Source: Bog-877 sp049518775 (GTDB lineage Bacteria > Chloroflexota > Dormibacteria > Aeolococcales > Bog-877). Taken from it: 64,000 nucleotides of DNA. Positions 1 through 8,400 of the stretch are shown piece by piece. Position 1 is the stretch's first letter. Each line of letters starts with the position of its first letter. The notes under the pieces are model-generated. The model searched no databases and was not told where the DNA came from. It was given only the letters and a program-made list of their open reading frames with translations. The position numbers and the translations under genes were made by a program. The DNA is taken from contig JBEKRL010000004.1 in assembly GCA_049518775.1 (NCBI GenBank), forward strand, positions 1-64,000, read 5' to 3'.

Positions 1-441
1 CAACATATTGGCGCCCAAAACCGACCTTGTCGTACCTAAATGGCTCCGATTCGAACTCAGCCCAGCCCCTCTCTGCCCCCCTCAAACCCGCTTTCAGCCC
101 CTCCGGCTGTCAAAGTCGGGCTCAGACATGCTCATGAATTGCTGGAAAACGGTGGCTGGGGCTCTGGGGCACATCACCGGCCCAACAGCCGCAGCGTGCG
201 AGCGACGCGGAGCAGCACTCATGGCGACGTCGACCCAGAGCGCCGTCCACGGCCGGTGGGGGAGAAGTCGAGGCAATGAGCCGCGGGTGGTGATCACCCG
301 AAACTGAAGAATCGTCTAGCAAGGCCAGCCATGTCGCAGGCGCCTCCTCCTCAGAGAGCCAAGTCCCGCGGATGACGACCGGGGAGTCAGGCAGCGGACC
401 GACCCAGCTACGGGGCGCGAGCCCGTGGAAGACAGGGGCCA
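1..441. other. No gene recognised upstream of the PdxR-like regulator
   Basis: Several short open frames exist on both strands, but none resembles a known protein or shows consistent coding character. PdxR-type regulators are often divergent from their target genes, so the segment may hold an operator. I see no clear promoter or palindrome. A 13-base match (360-372) to the complement of the IS256-like right end at 3352-3364 is the only thing I noticed. Confidence 0.3.
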
Positions 442-1872
442 GTGATAAGGTCCGAACCGATGGCAAGGGCATGGAGCAATTCCGGGCTCGACCTCCTTCT
501 CGACCTCGACGGGGGCAAGGGCCACCGGCGCGAACTCGAAGGGGCACTCCGGGCGGCGATACGTGAGGGTAGACTCCGCCCCGGAACTCGACTTCCTCCC
601 AGCCGTGCACTGGCGCGCGACATGGGCGTTGGCCGGGGCATGGTCGTGGAGGCCTACTCACAGTTGGTGGCTGAAGGCTATCTCGGTTCTCGGACCGGCT
701 CGGGCACGGTGGTTGTTTGGGCCCCGGGCTCTAACCCCAGTCTCGAGCCTCTCCGCGAAACCGACGAGGGGCCGCCGATCAAATTCGACTGGCGGCCCGG
801 CAGCCCTGATCTCTCGAGCTTCCCGCGTCGAGAGTGGCTTCGCAGTGTCCGACGCGTCTTGAGCACGGTGTCGAGTTCGGCGCTCGACTACGGCGATCCC
901 CGCGGCAGCGAGGCGCTCCGCGTTTCCCTAGCCAGCTACCTGTCTCGAGCGCGCGGCGTCCGAGCGGATCCCCAATGCATAGTCCTCTGCAGCGGTTACA
1001 GTCAGGCCCTGGATCTGATCGGGCGAACGCTGCGCGACCAGGGAGCGAGGCGGGTCGCTGTGGAGGATCCGGGACTTCTGTGGCATAGGGCGATCCTGCA
1101 ACACGCCGGGCTGGAGACTCATGCCGTCGCCATCGATGCAGACGGCATTCCGGTCTCCCAACTCACGCCCGAAGACGCCGCTGTCGTCGTCACGCCAGCA
1201 CATCAGTACCCCATGGGTGTGGTGCTGGCACCGAGCCGCCGGTCCTCTCTAATCGACTGGGCGACGGGGAACGACACGCTTATCATCGAGGATGACTATG
1301 ACGGCGAGTTTCGCTATGATCGCGACCCTGTCGGGGCGCTGCAAGAGCTCGATCCCAGCCGTGTCGCATATGTTGGAACCACGAGCAAGACCTTGGCTCC
1401 GGCCTTGCGTCTCTCCTGGATCGTTGCGCCCCAACGACTCTTGAGGCGGCTCGTCACGGCGAAGGTGCTGGCTGATCGCCAGGGAGCCATCCTCGATCAG
1501 ATGGTGTTGAACGACCTGCTGGTGACAAGCGTCTTCGATCGGCACGTGCGTCGAATGAGAGCACAGTACCGACAACGACGGGACCAACTGATCGACGGTG
1601 TAACGTCGCGCATCCCCGGCGTCCATGTGGAGGGGATCGCAGCAGGACTTCATGTCGTGCTGCGTCTGCCTCAGGGAGCACCCTCGGAGGCGGCCATCAT
1701 CGCAGCTGCGTTCGCGCGAGGCATAGCGGTCCAGGGAATGGGATTCTATTCGCAAGGAGCCGCGACGGCGGAGCAGGCGCTGGTCCTGGGGTACGGACGA
1801 CCGCGCGGCCATACATACTCATCTGCCCTGGACGAGCTCATTCGTCTGCTCTCTGACCTGCTTGTCTCGTAG
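442..1872 (+). CDS. MocR/PdxR-type transcriptional regulator (GntR HTH + aminotransferase-like domain)
   Basis: This is a two-domain regulator. Residues ~15-90 are a GntR winged helix (GTRLPPSRALARDMGVGRG), and residues ~110-470 are a fold-type I aminotransferase-like domain. The PLP lysine is visible in TTSKTLAPALR and the cofactor aspartate in IIEDDYDGEFRYD. Length (476 aa) is normal for the family. Family members sense PLP or amino acids and control vitamin B6, GABA or amino-acid genes. Here there is no pdxST or gab neighbour, so the target is unknown. The frame opens with GTG at 442 and an in-frame ATG lies at 460; the choice is not settled. Confidence 0.85.
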   Translation: MIRSEPMARAWSNSGLDLLLDLDGGKGHRRELEGALRAAIREGRLRPGTRLPPSRALARDMGVGRGMVVEAYSQLVAEGYLGSRTGSGTVVVWAPGSNPSLEPLRETDEGPPIKFDWRPGSPDLSSFPRREWLRSVRRVLSTVSSSALDYGDPRGSEALRVSLASYLSRARGVRADPQCIVLCSGYSQALDLIGRTLRDQGARRVAVEDPGLLWHRAILQHAGLETHAVAIDADGIPVSQLTPEDAAVVVTPAHQYPMGVVLAPSRRSSLIDWATGNDTLIIEDDYDGEFRYDRDPVGALQELDPSRVAYVGTTSKTLAPALRLSWIVAPQRLLRRLVTAKVLADRQGAILDQMVLNDLLVTSVFDRHVRRMRAQYRQRRDQLIDGVTSRIPGVHVEGIAAGLHVVLRLPQGAPSEAAIIAAAFARGIAVQGMGFYSQGAATAEQALVLGYGRPRGHTYSSALDELIRLLSDLLVS

Positions 1873-2010
1873 TCGCCTTGCCCCGGCTTCGTCGGAAAGA
1901 CATGGTCGCGTGCCTAGGATTGGTGCAAATGGCGGGGCCGAGGTCGTGCTCGAGGAAAGCACAAAAGAGGCCACCGTGCAACCGACCCTCTGCACAGACC
2001 ACGAGACACG

Positions 2011-3364
2011 ATGACCCCCACCAGCATGCCACTCAACGCTCTGCTTGACTACGTCTCGACCTCGGACCACGACACTTTGCGAGAGATCCTGGAGCACACC
2101 CTGCAGGCCGTGATCGAGGTGGAGGCGGCTGGGGTGGTGGGAGCCCAGCCCCACGAGCGCAGCGAGGGACGGGTGCCGTGCCACAACGGGCACCGTCCCC
2201 GGATCCTGGACACCCGGTTGGGGCGGCTGGAGCTGGGGATCCGCAAGCTCGGCCAGGGGAGCTTCCTGCCCAGCTTGCCGGAACCCTGGTGTCGGATCGA
2301 GCGAGCCCTCTGGGCGCTGATCCAGGAGGCCTGGGTGCACGGGGTGAGCACCAGCAAGGTCGACGACCTGGTGGCGGCGATGGGGGCTACCGTGTCTCTA
2401 AGAGCGAGGTGAGCCGGATCTGCCGGGAGTTGGACCAGGAGCTGGCGCTGTTGTGGACCGGCCCCTGGACGGCGCCGCCCACCCCTACGTCTGGCTCGAC
2501 GCCACCTACGGGATGGTGCGCCGGGGCGGCCGGATTGTGAGCCAGGCCGTGGTGGTGGCGATTGGGGTGCGGGAGACGGGCGAGAAGGAGGTCCTGAGGG
2601 TGACGGTTGGCGCCAGCGAGACCGAGGCCTTCTGGGTGGAGTCCTGCCGGTAGCTGGTGGCCCGAGGCCTGAACGGCGTGCAGCTGGTGATCTCGGATGC
2701 CCATGAGGGGTTGCGAGCGGCGCTGGCGCTGGTGAAGACGGTGTTCGCCCAGCCCACCCAGCAGGCCGCGAGCCAGGCGACCTCCTAAGCCGAAGTTCGG
2801 GAAACAGCTGAACTCAGCACGAGTTGGGGGAACCGCGCCGGTTCTGACTACGTTGCCCCAGAGCATCGTCAGCATGCTTCCGTGGGCGCGGGCTGTGCAA
2901 CTTCGTCTGACTAGGTACCAGACGATCGTGGAACTCGGATCGAATTCGACCGGCCACCGAACTTCAGCCTAAGCAGCGGAGCTGCTCCAGCCCCGCTACG
3001 CCAAGGTGGCCAAACTCCTCCGGGATGCCGAAGCCGACATCCTGTTCCAGCTGGCCTTCCCCAGCGAGCACTGGCGCTCGATCCGCTCCACCAACGTCCT
3101 GGAGCGGGTGAACGCCGAGATTGACCGTAGGGCCAAGGTGGCGGGCATCTTCCCCGATTCAGCCTCTCTGCTGAGGCTGTCCACCGCGATTCCCCAAGAC
3201 CCGCACGGCGAGTGGCAGGATGGCCGCTGCCACTACTCCCAACAGTCCATGGCCGACTGGACCCCAGCGCCGATGCCCGGCTCACCGACCCCTAGCCGCT
3301 GGGCTGGCTGCCTCATGGATCTGCCCCTGCGCCCGCCCGCTGTTACACGACTCCGCGGGACTTG
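2011..3364 (+). pseudogene. Decayed IS256-family (Mutator-type) transposase
   Basis: Pieces of one transposase lie in three frames. The N-terminal piece (from 2011) carries the helix-rich start and GVSTSKVDDLVAAMG. A frameshift near 2390 leads to the VSKSEVSRICREL segment, and a further frame carries HPYVWLDATYGMVRRGGRIV, where WLDATY holds the first catalytic Asp. A stop at 2651-2653 interrupts it, followed by LVISDAHEGLRAAL with the second Asp. The middle (about 2790-2990) is unrelated or lost. The C-terminal piece from ~3006 has AFPSEHWRSIRSTNVLERVN and the GIFPD motif. Sequence at 3341-3367 resembles IS256-type ends. It cannot encode an active enzyme. Confidence 0.85.
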
Positions 3365-3393
3365 ACCTCAGATTTAGACGCCAGCAGGGGAAG

Positions 3394-3471
3394 TGGTCGG
3401 GAAGGGCGGATTCGAACCGCCGACCTCACGGTCCCGAACCGTGCACTCTAACCGGACTGAGCTACTTCCCG
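3394..3471 (-). tRNA. tRNA-Pro (anticodon CGG)
   Basis: Read on the minus strand, a full cloverleaf can be drawn. The acceptor is CGGGAAG/CTTCCCG, the D-stem is GCTC/GAGT, and the anticodon stem is CACGG/CCGTG around loop TTCGGGA (anticodon CGG). There is a 5-base variable loop, and the T-stem is GGCGG/CCGCC with loop TTCGAAT. Discriminator A at 3397 is followed by an encoded CCA (3396-3394). Its 3' end faces the IS256 remnant. Confidence 0.95.
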
Positions 3472-3531
3472 AGGTCGCCCAGTATAGCCAGGGGCTGAAG
3501 TCAGGGCGCGGGGTCCCAACCGTAGACTGAG

Positions 3532-4101
3532 ATGCAAATGGCCATCTACCTCATTCGCCACGGGGAGACTCGGTGGGCCGTGGCGGGTCGCTTCACCGGC
3601 CGCACCGACCTCCCACTGACTTCCCGGGGCGAGGACCAGGCTAGAGGGGTAGGCGGCAGGCTTGCGGGCGTCGAGTTCGACCGGGTCCTCTGCAGTCCCC
3701 TGGAACGGGCGCGCCGCACAGCTGAGCTGGCCGATCTCCATCCGGCCGCGGAGGTCAACCCCAACCTCTGCGAGTTCGACTACGGCGACTACGAGGGATT
3801 GACCCGCCAGGAGATCCTGTCCCGCCGACCCGGCTGGGACCTCTGGCGTGACGGGTGCCCTGGTGGTGAGTCGCCGGGCACGGTGTCGCGCCGCGCCCGT
3901 CTGGTCCTCGAGGAGTTGGCACCAGAGCCGGACCGCAACTACGCCCTCTTCGCCCACGGGCACATCCTCCGGGTCGTCGCTGCCTCCTACCTCGGGGTGG
4001 GGATCGAGCTCAGCCGTCACCTGATGACCAGGGTGGCATCGATCTCGGTCCTCGGCCACGAGCACGAGGTCCCGGCGATCGAGGCCTGGGACCTTCCCTG
4101 A
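3532..4101 (+). CDS. Histidine phosphatase family protein (phosphoglycerate mutase-like)
   Basis: A cytosolic branch-2 histidine phosphatase, 189 aa. The phospho-acceptor motif LIRHGET lies at the N-terminus, and the second core arginine is in VLCSPLERARRTAEL (~residue 62). The acid catalyst region is LCEFDYGDYEGL (~80), and the C-terminal histidine is in FAHGHILRVVAA. The substrate cannot be read from sequence: relatives act on sugar phosphates, nucleotides or cobalamin precursors. It appears to be transcribed alone, divergent from tRNA-Pro. ATG at 3532 and ATG at 3538 are both possible starts. Confidence 0.88.
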   Translation: MQMAIYLIRHGETRWAVAGRFTGRTDLPLTSRGEDQARGVGGRLAGVEFDRVLCSPLERARRTAELADLHPAAEVNPNLCEFDYGDYEGLTRQEILSRRPGWDLWRDGCPGGESPGTVSRRARLVLEELAPEPDRNYALFAHGHILRVVAASYLGVGIELSRHLMTRVASISVLGHEHEVPAIEAWDLP

Positions 4102-4427
4102 GAGGTCAGCCCAGCCACGACGCGACCGGTACGGTCTCGGTCCGATTGGAACTGTCGCAGCGGGTCGCCGCTGACCCCGGCCCAAAGGAAGTGGTACTCG
4201 GCGGCAACCGAAAGGCGCTGGGACCCGCCGGCCTGGTGGTGCCTGGGCTGAGGGTCAGGCTGCGGTGCCCGACATGCATCGGTGGCCAGGTGATCGCAAA
4301 GCTGCGGCGGCGCCGGTGCCACTGCAGCTTGGGCATCCCGCCAGAGGCTGAGCACGGTCTCCCACAGTGGCGCTGGCGCCTGGAGGGAGACTGGGTCCAG
4401 AGGCCGAAACCGAGGTGCGCCGGTCGT
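4102..4427. other. Intergenic stretch, no gene supported
   Basis: Open frames cross this stretch on both strands (for example plus 4146-4484 and minus 4017-4355), but they overlap genes and resemble nothing known. The plus frame has a CPTC pair that looks fortuitous. I see no clear terminator or promoter. Confidence 0.3.
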
Positions 4428-4760
4428 CTAGGACCGAGGCGGCCCGTTCGGAGTTGTCTCCGGCACCTCCTGGATCTCGGCTAGGAACTCCTCGTAGTCG
4501 TCAGGGGTGAGCCACTCCGACGTCCTCAGCCCTCCCATGCGCATCCAGACCCCGCTCATGACCACCGCTGCGATCAGCAGCGCCCATGCGACCGCGTCGG
4601 GGACACCGAAGGAGTGGGTCCGCGCCGGGAGCACGACCAGCAGCACCGCGACCAGCCCGTAGACCAGCCAGACCACCCGCTCGGTCCAGGTCAGCCGGGG
4701 CGGGGGAGGGATCTCCGGGATGACTGCGGGCGGGGCCTCCCAGTTGCTGCCGTCGCTCAC
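4428..4760 (-). CDS. Small membrane protein of unknown function
   Basis: A 110-aa protein with a proline-rich N-terminus (residues ~8-22) and two predicted membrane segments, about residues 28-46 (VVWLVYGLVAVLLVVLP) and 53-72 (VAWALLIAAVVMSGVWM). An acidic cytosolic-type tail follows (DDYEEFLAEIQEVPE). I do not recognise a family. It is divergent from the DUF4097 gene, with about 100 bases between the starts. Hydrophobic periodicity and G/C-rich third codon positions support it as a real gene. Confidence 0.6.
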   Translation of the reverse strand: MSDGSNWEAPPAVIPEIPPPPRLTWTERVVWLVYGLVAVLLVVLPARTHSFGVPDAVAWALLIAAVVMSGVWMRMGGLRTSEWLTPDDYEEFLAEIQEVPETTPNGPPRS

Positions 4761-4831
4761 GGCGGCATGGTAACGCCAGCCCAGGGGCGCCGGCTGGTTA
4801 TCACCATCCGGTCGAATAGTGTAATCGGCGG

Positions 4832-4860
4832 TTGACAGATTGGAAGGCGCAGGTTATCTT
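4832..4860 (+). promoter_or_regulatory. Sigma-70-type promoter, probably leaderless transcript
   Basis: A -35 TTGACA (4832-4837) and a -10 TATCTT (4855-4860) are separated by 17 bases. Transcription would start at about 4867, exactly at the ATG of the following gene, so the message probably has no 5' leader. Confidence 0.7.
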
Positions 4861-4866
4861 TTGTGG

Positions 4867-5652
4867 ATGACAGCTGATGAATCGATGCAGGACATTCTCC
4901 GGCGCGTGGCAGCGGGCGAGCTCTCTCCCGAAGAGGGGGCGACCCAGATAGAGGCGATCCAGAACCGCCGCGTGGCGGTGGCCGAGGCCCCGATTCGGAA
5001 GGTCCGGGTGGTGGGTGCTCTCCACCCGCTGCGGATCACCGGTGACGCCGAGGTGCGCGAGGCGGTGGTGAGTGGCCCACACGAGGCTCACAGGGAGGGC
5101 GACACCCTGGTGGTGAGGAGCTCGGCGCTGGGGGACGAGGACTCCGGCTTCTCCTTCCGCTGGCCGGGCCGGGCCGGGCCCCACAACTTCGGCGGAGGCC
5201 ACCCTGAGCGGGCATTCCGCCCGCTCCAGATAAGGATGAACCCCGAGCTGGCTCTTGAGGTGGAGATGGCCGCCGGTTTGCTCTCGGTCCAGGGGGTCAA
5301 GGGACCGATCAAAGCTGAGATCCAGGCCGGGAGCGCCAAGCTGGAGGGATTCGCCAGTCCATTCGACATCAAGGTCACCTGGGGCACCGTGTCCGCCACC
5401 GGGCTGCTCACGGACGGCGAGTCCCGGGTGCAGTGTGAGGCCGGCACGGTCAAGGTGGGGCTGGAGAAGGGATCCAGCGTCAAGGTCGTGGCACGCAGCG
5501 TGCTGGGCCGGATCACCCTGCCCGGGGAGGTCGCCGGGATCGCCGAGGGCTGGACCATGGGCGGCGGGGATCGTGAGGCCACGGTGGGCTCGGGCCAGGG
5601 CAAGCTGGACGTGGAAACCACCACCGGCGCGGTCTGGGTGGAGGAGCTCTGA
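4867..5652 (+). CDS. DUF4097-type beta-helix-like protein with short N-terminal coil
   Basis: A 261-aa protein. The N-terminus (MQDILRRVAAGELSPEEGA) is the short helical segment common in DUF4097/SHOCT-like proteins. Residues ~50-255 are repetitive beta strands of DUF4097 type, with motifs such as LEVEMAAGLLSVQGVKG and KLDVETTTGAVWVEEL. Family members are linked to envelope stress and are often encoded beside DUF2089 zinc-ribbon proteins, as here (next start 2 bases after this stop). No signal peptide is visible. The ATG at 4867 is chosen because the promoter places the transcript start there; the frame extends to a TTG at 4840 inside the promoter. Confidence 0.75.
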   Translation: MTADESMQDILRRVAAGELSPEEGATQIEAIQNRRVAVAEAPIRKVRVVGALHPLRITGDAEVREAVVSGPHEAHREGDTLVVRSSALGDEDSGFSFRWPGRAGPHNFGGGHPERAFRPLQIRMNPELALEVEMAAGLLSVQGVKGPIKAEIQAGSAKLEGFASPFDIKVTWGTVSATGLLTDGESRVQCEAGTVKVGLEKGSSVKVVARSVLGRITLPGEVAGIAEGWTMGGGDREATVGSGQGKLDVETTTGAVWVEEL

Positions 5653-5654
5653 GC

Positions 5655-6020
5655 GTGGCGGGGCACCATGCCCCCGGAACCTGTCCGGTGTGTGGTGAGC
5701 ACCTCCAGCTCACCAGGCTCTCCTGTCCGGACTGCGGCACGGAGCTGGCGGGGGACTTTGAGAGCTGCGAGTTCTGTGCCCTCGGCGGCTCCGACCGTGA
5801 GCTGCTCAAGCTATTCCTTGGCTCCAGGGGCAACCTGAAGGCAATGGAGCGTCAGCTGGGGTTGAGCTATCCCACGGTGCGCTCGCGGTTCGAGCAAGTG
5901 CTGGCCCGCCTGGGTCTGGAGCCGCGCGAGCCCCAACCCGAGTCGCCTCTGGAGGTCCTCCAAGCGCTGGCCAGAGGTGAGGTGGAGTTGGAACAGGCTC
6001 AGGCCAAGCTGCTCGGCTAG
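5655..6020 (+). CDS. DUF2089 zinc-ribbon / HTH protein
   Basis: A 121-aa protein with a zinc ribbon at residues ~10-40 (CPVCGEHL, CPDCGTEL) and an extra Cys pair in CEFCALGG. Residues ~50-85 form a helix-turn-helix-like segment typical of DUF2089 (LKAMERQLGLSYPTVRSRFE). The C-terminal helix (VLQALARGEVELEQAQAKL) resembles the N-terminal helix of the upstream protein. It is a probable DNA-binding regulator co-transcribed with the DUF4097 gene. GTG start at 5655. Confidence 0.85.
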   Translation: MAGHHAPGTCPVCGEHLQLTRLSCPDCGTELAGDFESCEFCALGGSDRELLKLFLGSRGNLKAMERQLGLSYPTVRSRFEQVLARLGLEPREPQPESPLEVLQALARGEVELEQAQAKLLG

Positions 6021-6138
6021 GGTTCTCCCGGCCGAGCCGCGGCCCGCGACGGAGGCGTCGCTGGCCCTGACGTCGCTCTGGCGCGTGCCTGTGACCTGCC
6101 CCCGGCACCGAGGGCTCCCCCGGTGGGACCGGCCCACC

Positions 6139-6594
6139 TCAAGCCCCCCTGGGCCCGCATCTGGGCGGCAGAGGAGCCTGGGCCCAGGCCTTGGCCTTCA
6201 CATCCATCACCGCCGGGGCGACGGCGTCGGCCAGCTCCCTCGTGGTGGCGATGCGCACCGCCGGCCACCAGCTGAGGTCCCTGCCAAGTTCAGGTAGCTC
6301 CCCCAGCCGCTGCTTGGCCTCGCGGTCCGCCTGAGGCTCAGCGGGCCGGTCCGGTGGCGGAGGTGGTGGTCGCGGTCGGGCCGTTGCCGAGGATGGCGCC
6401 AGGCCCGCCCTGATCTCGTCAGGGCCCGAGGAGGCCGCCTTCCGCCGAACGTCGGGCCGTCTCCTCGGGCTTGCTCCGGCGACCTGGCTGCCGGGAGGGC
6501 CGAACCGGCCTGGTGCACCGCTCGGCGGCGGGCCAGGCTGTCCCCCGGGACGGCGGGAGGGGATCACAAGACTGCTGGGAAGGACCGCTCCCAA
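6139..6594 (-). CDS. Hypothetical protein, proline-rich N-terminus (uncertain)
   Basis: A 151-aa frame. The C-terminal ~65 residues look coding, with strongly G/C third positions and amphipathic helices (VRIATTRELADAVAPAVMD). The N-terminal half is low-complexity Pro/Arg. I recognise no family, and the start (TTG at 6594) is not supported by a good ribosome site. The remaining 6021-6138 and 6595-6639 show nothing. Confidence 0.3.
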   Translation of the reverse strand: MGAVLPSSLVIPSRRPGGQPGPPPSGAPGRFGPPGSQVAGASPRRRPDVRRKAASSGPDEIRAGLAPSSATARPRPPPPPPDRPAEPQADREAKQRLGELPELGRDLSWWPAVRIATTRELADAVAPAVMDVKAKAWAQAPLPPRCGPRGA

Positions 6595-6639
6595 CCCTTG
6601 GCCACCGAGATGCCACTGGGCAGCCGGACTTCCGCTCGC

Positions 6640-7191
6640 TCAGGCGCCGAGTGCTCCCGAACCGGAGGAGGGCGGTTCAGCACCGCGGTCGGGGAGCGCC
6701 GAGCCACAGCCTGGCGGCATCGCGGCCGCCACCTGCTCGAGGGCCAGCCGCAGCGCCTCGACCTGCTCGTCCTGGAGCGGCTTGGCGAAGTGGGAGTGCA
6801 CGGAGCTGAGGTGAGAGGGCGCCGCCTCCTCGAGCCGCCGGCGCCCCTCGTCGGTGATCACCGCGAAGAAACCCCTGGCGTCGCTGGGGCAGGCCTCTCG
6901 GCGGACCAGCCCGCCAGTCTCGAGTCGCTCGACCAGTCTGGTCAGACCGCTGCGGCTGAGCAGGACCCGGTCGGCCAACTGCGACATTCGCAGAGCTCCT
7001 CCGTCGGCTTCCTGGAGCTGGACCAGCACGTCGTACTCGGCGAGCGGCAGGCGGTGGGCCGCCAGCAGCTCCCGCTCCAGGGCCCTGGTGACCACGGTGT
7101 GGGCCCTGAGGAAGGCCCGCCAGGCCTTCAGCTGGCTGGCCGAAAGCGGTCCTTCCTCGGCTGACGCCTGGGCAGATGGTTGCACTGGCAA
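6640..7191 (-). CDS. MarR-family transcriptional regulator
   Basis: A winged-helix repressor. The recognition region is RMSQLADRVLLSRSGLTRLV (~residues 68-87), and the wing is RREACPSDARGFFAVITDEG. Length is ~165-183 aa depending on start (TTG 7191 or GTG 7185). It is divergent from the yceI-type gene, and an inverted repeat lies between them, so it probably represses that gene and itself. The ligand is unknown. Confidence 0.88.
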   Translation of the reverse strand: MPVQPSAQASAEEGPLSASQLKAWRAFLRAHTVVTRALERELLAAHRLPLAEYDVLVQLQEADGGALRMSQLADRVLLSRSGLTRLVERLETGGLVRREACPSDARGFFAVITDEGRRRLEEAAPSHLSSVHSHFAKPLQDEQVEALRLALEQVAAAMPPGCGSALPDRGAEPPSSGSGALGA

Positions 7192-7221
7192 GTACCCGTG
7201 TTATATGATTGCTCACGCAAT
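7180..7221 (+). promoter_or_regulatory. Promoter and candidate MarR operator for the YceI gene
   Basis: TTGCAC (7180-7185) and TATGAT (7204-7209) are spaced by 18 bases. They overlap a perfect inverted repeat ATTGC-TCAC-GCAAT (7208-7221). A repressor bound here would cover the -10 element. Confidence 0.55.
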
Positions 7222-7263
7222 TATCGCGCATCTGCGCATCGCCGCGAACAGGGAGGGCTCTTC

Positions 7264-7806
7264 ATGAGCTGGAAACTGGACAATGCCCACACCTCGATCG
7301 AGTTTTCCGCCCGCCACATGATGGTGAGCACCGTCCGAGGAAATTTCACCGAGTTCTCAGGCGAGATCGAGCTCGACCCCGACGACCTCGCCAAGGGTCG
7401 CGCCACCGCCACCATGAAGGCGGCCAGCATCGAGACCCGCGAGGGGGCTCGGGACACGCACCTGCGCTCCGCCGACTTCTTCGATGTGGAGAAGTACCCG
7501 GAGATCACCTATCGCAGCACCCAGGTGGAGAGCCGCGGCGGTAACCACTATCGGGTCGTGGGGGATCTGACCATCAAGGACGTCACCCGTCCGGTGCAGC
7601 TGGACGTGGACTTCCTAGGCGTGGAGCACAGCCCCTACGGGTTCAGGGTGGCCGGCTTCGAGGCCACCGGCAAGATCAGCCGCAAGGACTTCGGCCTCAC
7701 CTGGAACGTCGCCCTCGAGACCGGTGGCTTTATGGTCGGCGATGAGATCAAGATCCGGATCGACGCCGAGGTAGACGAGGTGGCCGAGGCCGCCGCATCC
7801 GCCTGA
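7264..7806 (+). CDS. YceI-family lipocalin-like protein
   Basis: A 180-aa single-domain YceI protein. Family hallmarks are WKLDNAHTSIEFSARHMMVS at the start, FDVEKYPEITYRST at ~75-90 and the closing GDEIKIRIDAEV strand. Members bind long amphiphilic isoprenoids or similar lipids in a beta barrel, and this one lacks a signal peptide so it is probably cytosolic. ATG 7264 follows a ribosome site (GGGAGG, 7250-7255); the frame runs upstream into the promoter and is not used. MarR-YceI pairing is a common arrangement. Confidence 0.92.
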   Translation: MSWKLDNAHTSIEFSARHMMVSTVRGNFTEFSGEIELDPDDLAKGRATATMKAASIETREGARDTHLRSADFFDVEKYPEITYRSTQVESRGGNHYRVVGDLTIKDVTRPVQLDVDFLGVEHSPYGFRVAGFEATGKISRKDFGLTWNVALETGGFMVGDEIKIRIDAEVDEVAEAAASA

Positions 7807-7812
7807 CCCGAA

Positions 7813-8400
7813 TCAACCCTGCCTGCCGGCGGGCTGGAGTGCATCCTGCGCACCAGCCCGCCGGCTGCTGGGCCGCCCCCGGCTGGATCGCCGCTCGCTG
7901 GCCCGATCGGCCTCGTCCGCGGCGCTGACCTCCTCGAAGGTGGCGCCGGGAGCGAGCCGCTCCGAGCAGAGGGTTCCCTGGAGGTGGTCGGATTCGTGCT
8001 GAACGATCCTCGCCAGCCACCCCTCGAAATCCCGCTGCACTCCCTTGCCCTGGACGTTGCGGTAGCGGACCGTGACCTGCTCCGCCCGGCGCACCAGCCC
8101 GCTGCGGTTGGGCATGGAGAGGCAACCCTCATTGGCGTCCACCTCGCCCCGGGCCGAGACCACCTCGGGGTTGCAGATCGCGAACCGCCGGCCCTCGTAG
8201 ATGATCACCGCGACCTGGAGGTTGAGCCCCACCTGAGGCGCCGCCAAGCCCACTCCGTTCCACTCCTCGCAGCGGACGTACATCTCGTCGACAAGCCGAC
8301 GGAGGGCGCTACCAAAGGTCCTCGCCGGAGCGCCCCGGTGGTGGAGGACGGCAGCTGGGTCAAGTACCAGCCGCAAGGGGGGTTTGGAGCTCACGGTCAC
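7813..8400 (-). CDS. def: Peptide deformylase
   Basis: This enzyme removes the N-formyl group from new proteins. All three metal-site motifs are present: GVGLAAPQVG (~residue 49), EGCLS (~93) and HESDHLQG (~138, HExxH type). It has 195 aa with a ~30-residue basic/Ala C-terminal tail beyond the catalytic domain. GTG 8400 is chosen because it overlaps the stop of the upstream gene in a GTGA junction; the longer frame to 8676 would lie inside that gene. Confidence 0.92.
   Translation of the reverse strand: MTVSSKPPLRLVLDPAAVLHHRGAPARTFGSALRRLVDEMYVRCEEWNGVGLAAPQVGLNLQVAVIIYEGRRFAICNPEVVSARGEVDANEGCLSMPNRSGLVRRAEQVTVRYRNVQGKGVQRDFEGWLARIVQHESDHLQGTLCSERLAPGATFEEVSAADEADRASERRSSRGRPSSRRAGAQDALQPAGRQG

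Noticed and set aside
360..372. A 13-base inverted match to the IS256-like right end at 3352-3364, suggesting the PdxR gene lies inside a transposon
   Set aside because: Only 13 bases match, no target duplication was seen, and a chance match in GC-rich DNA of this size is plausible.
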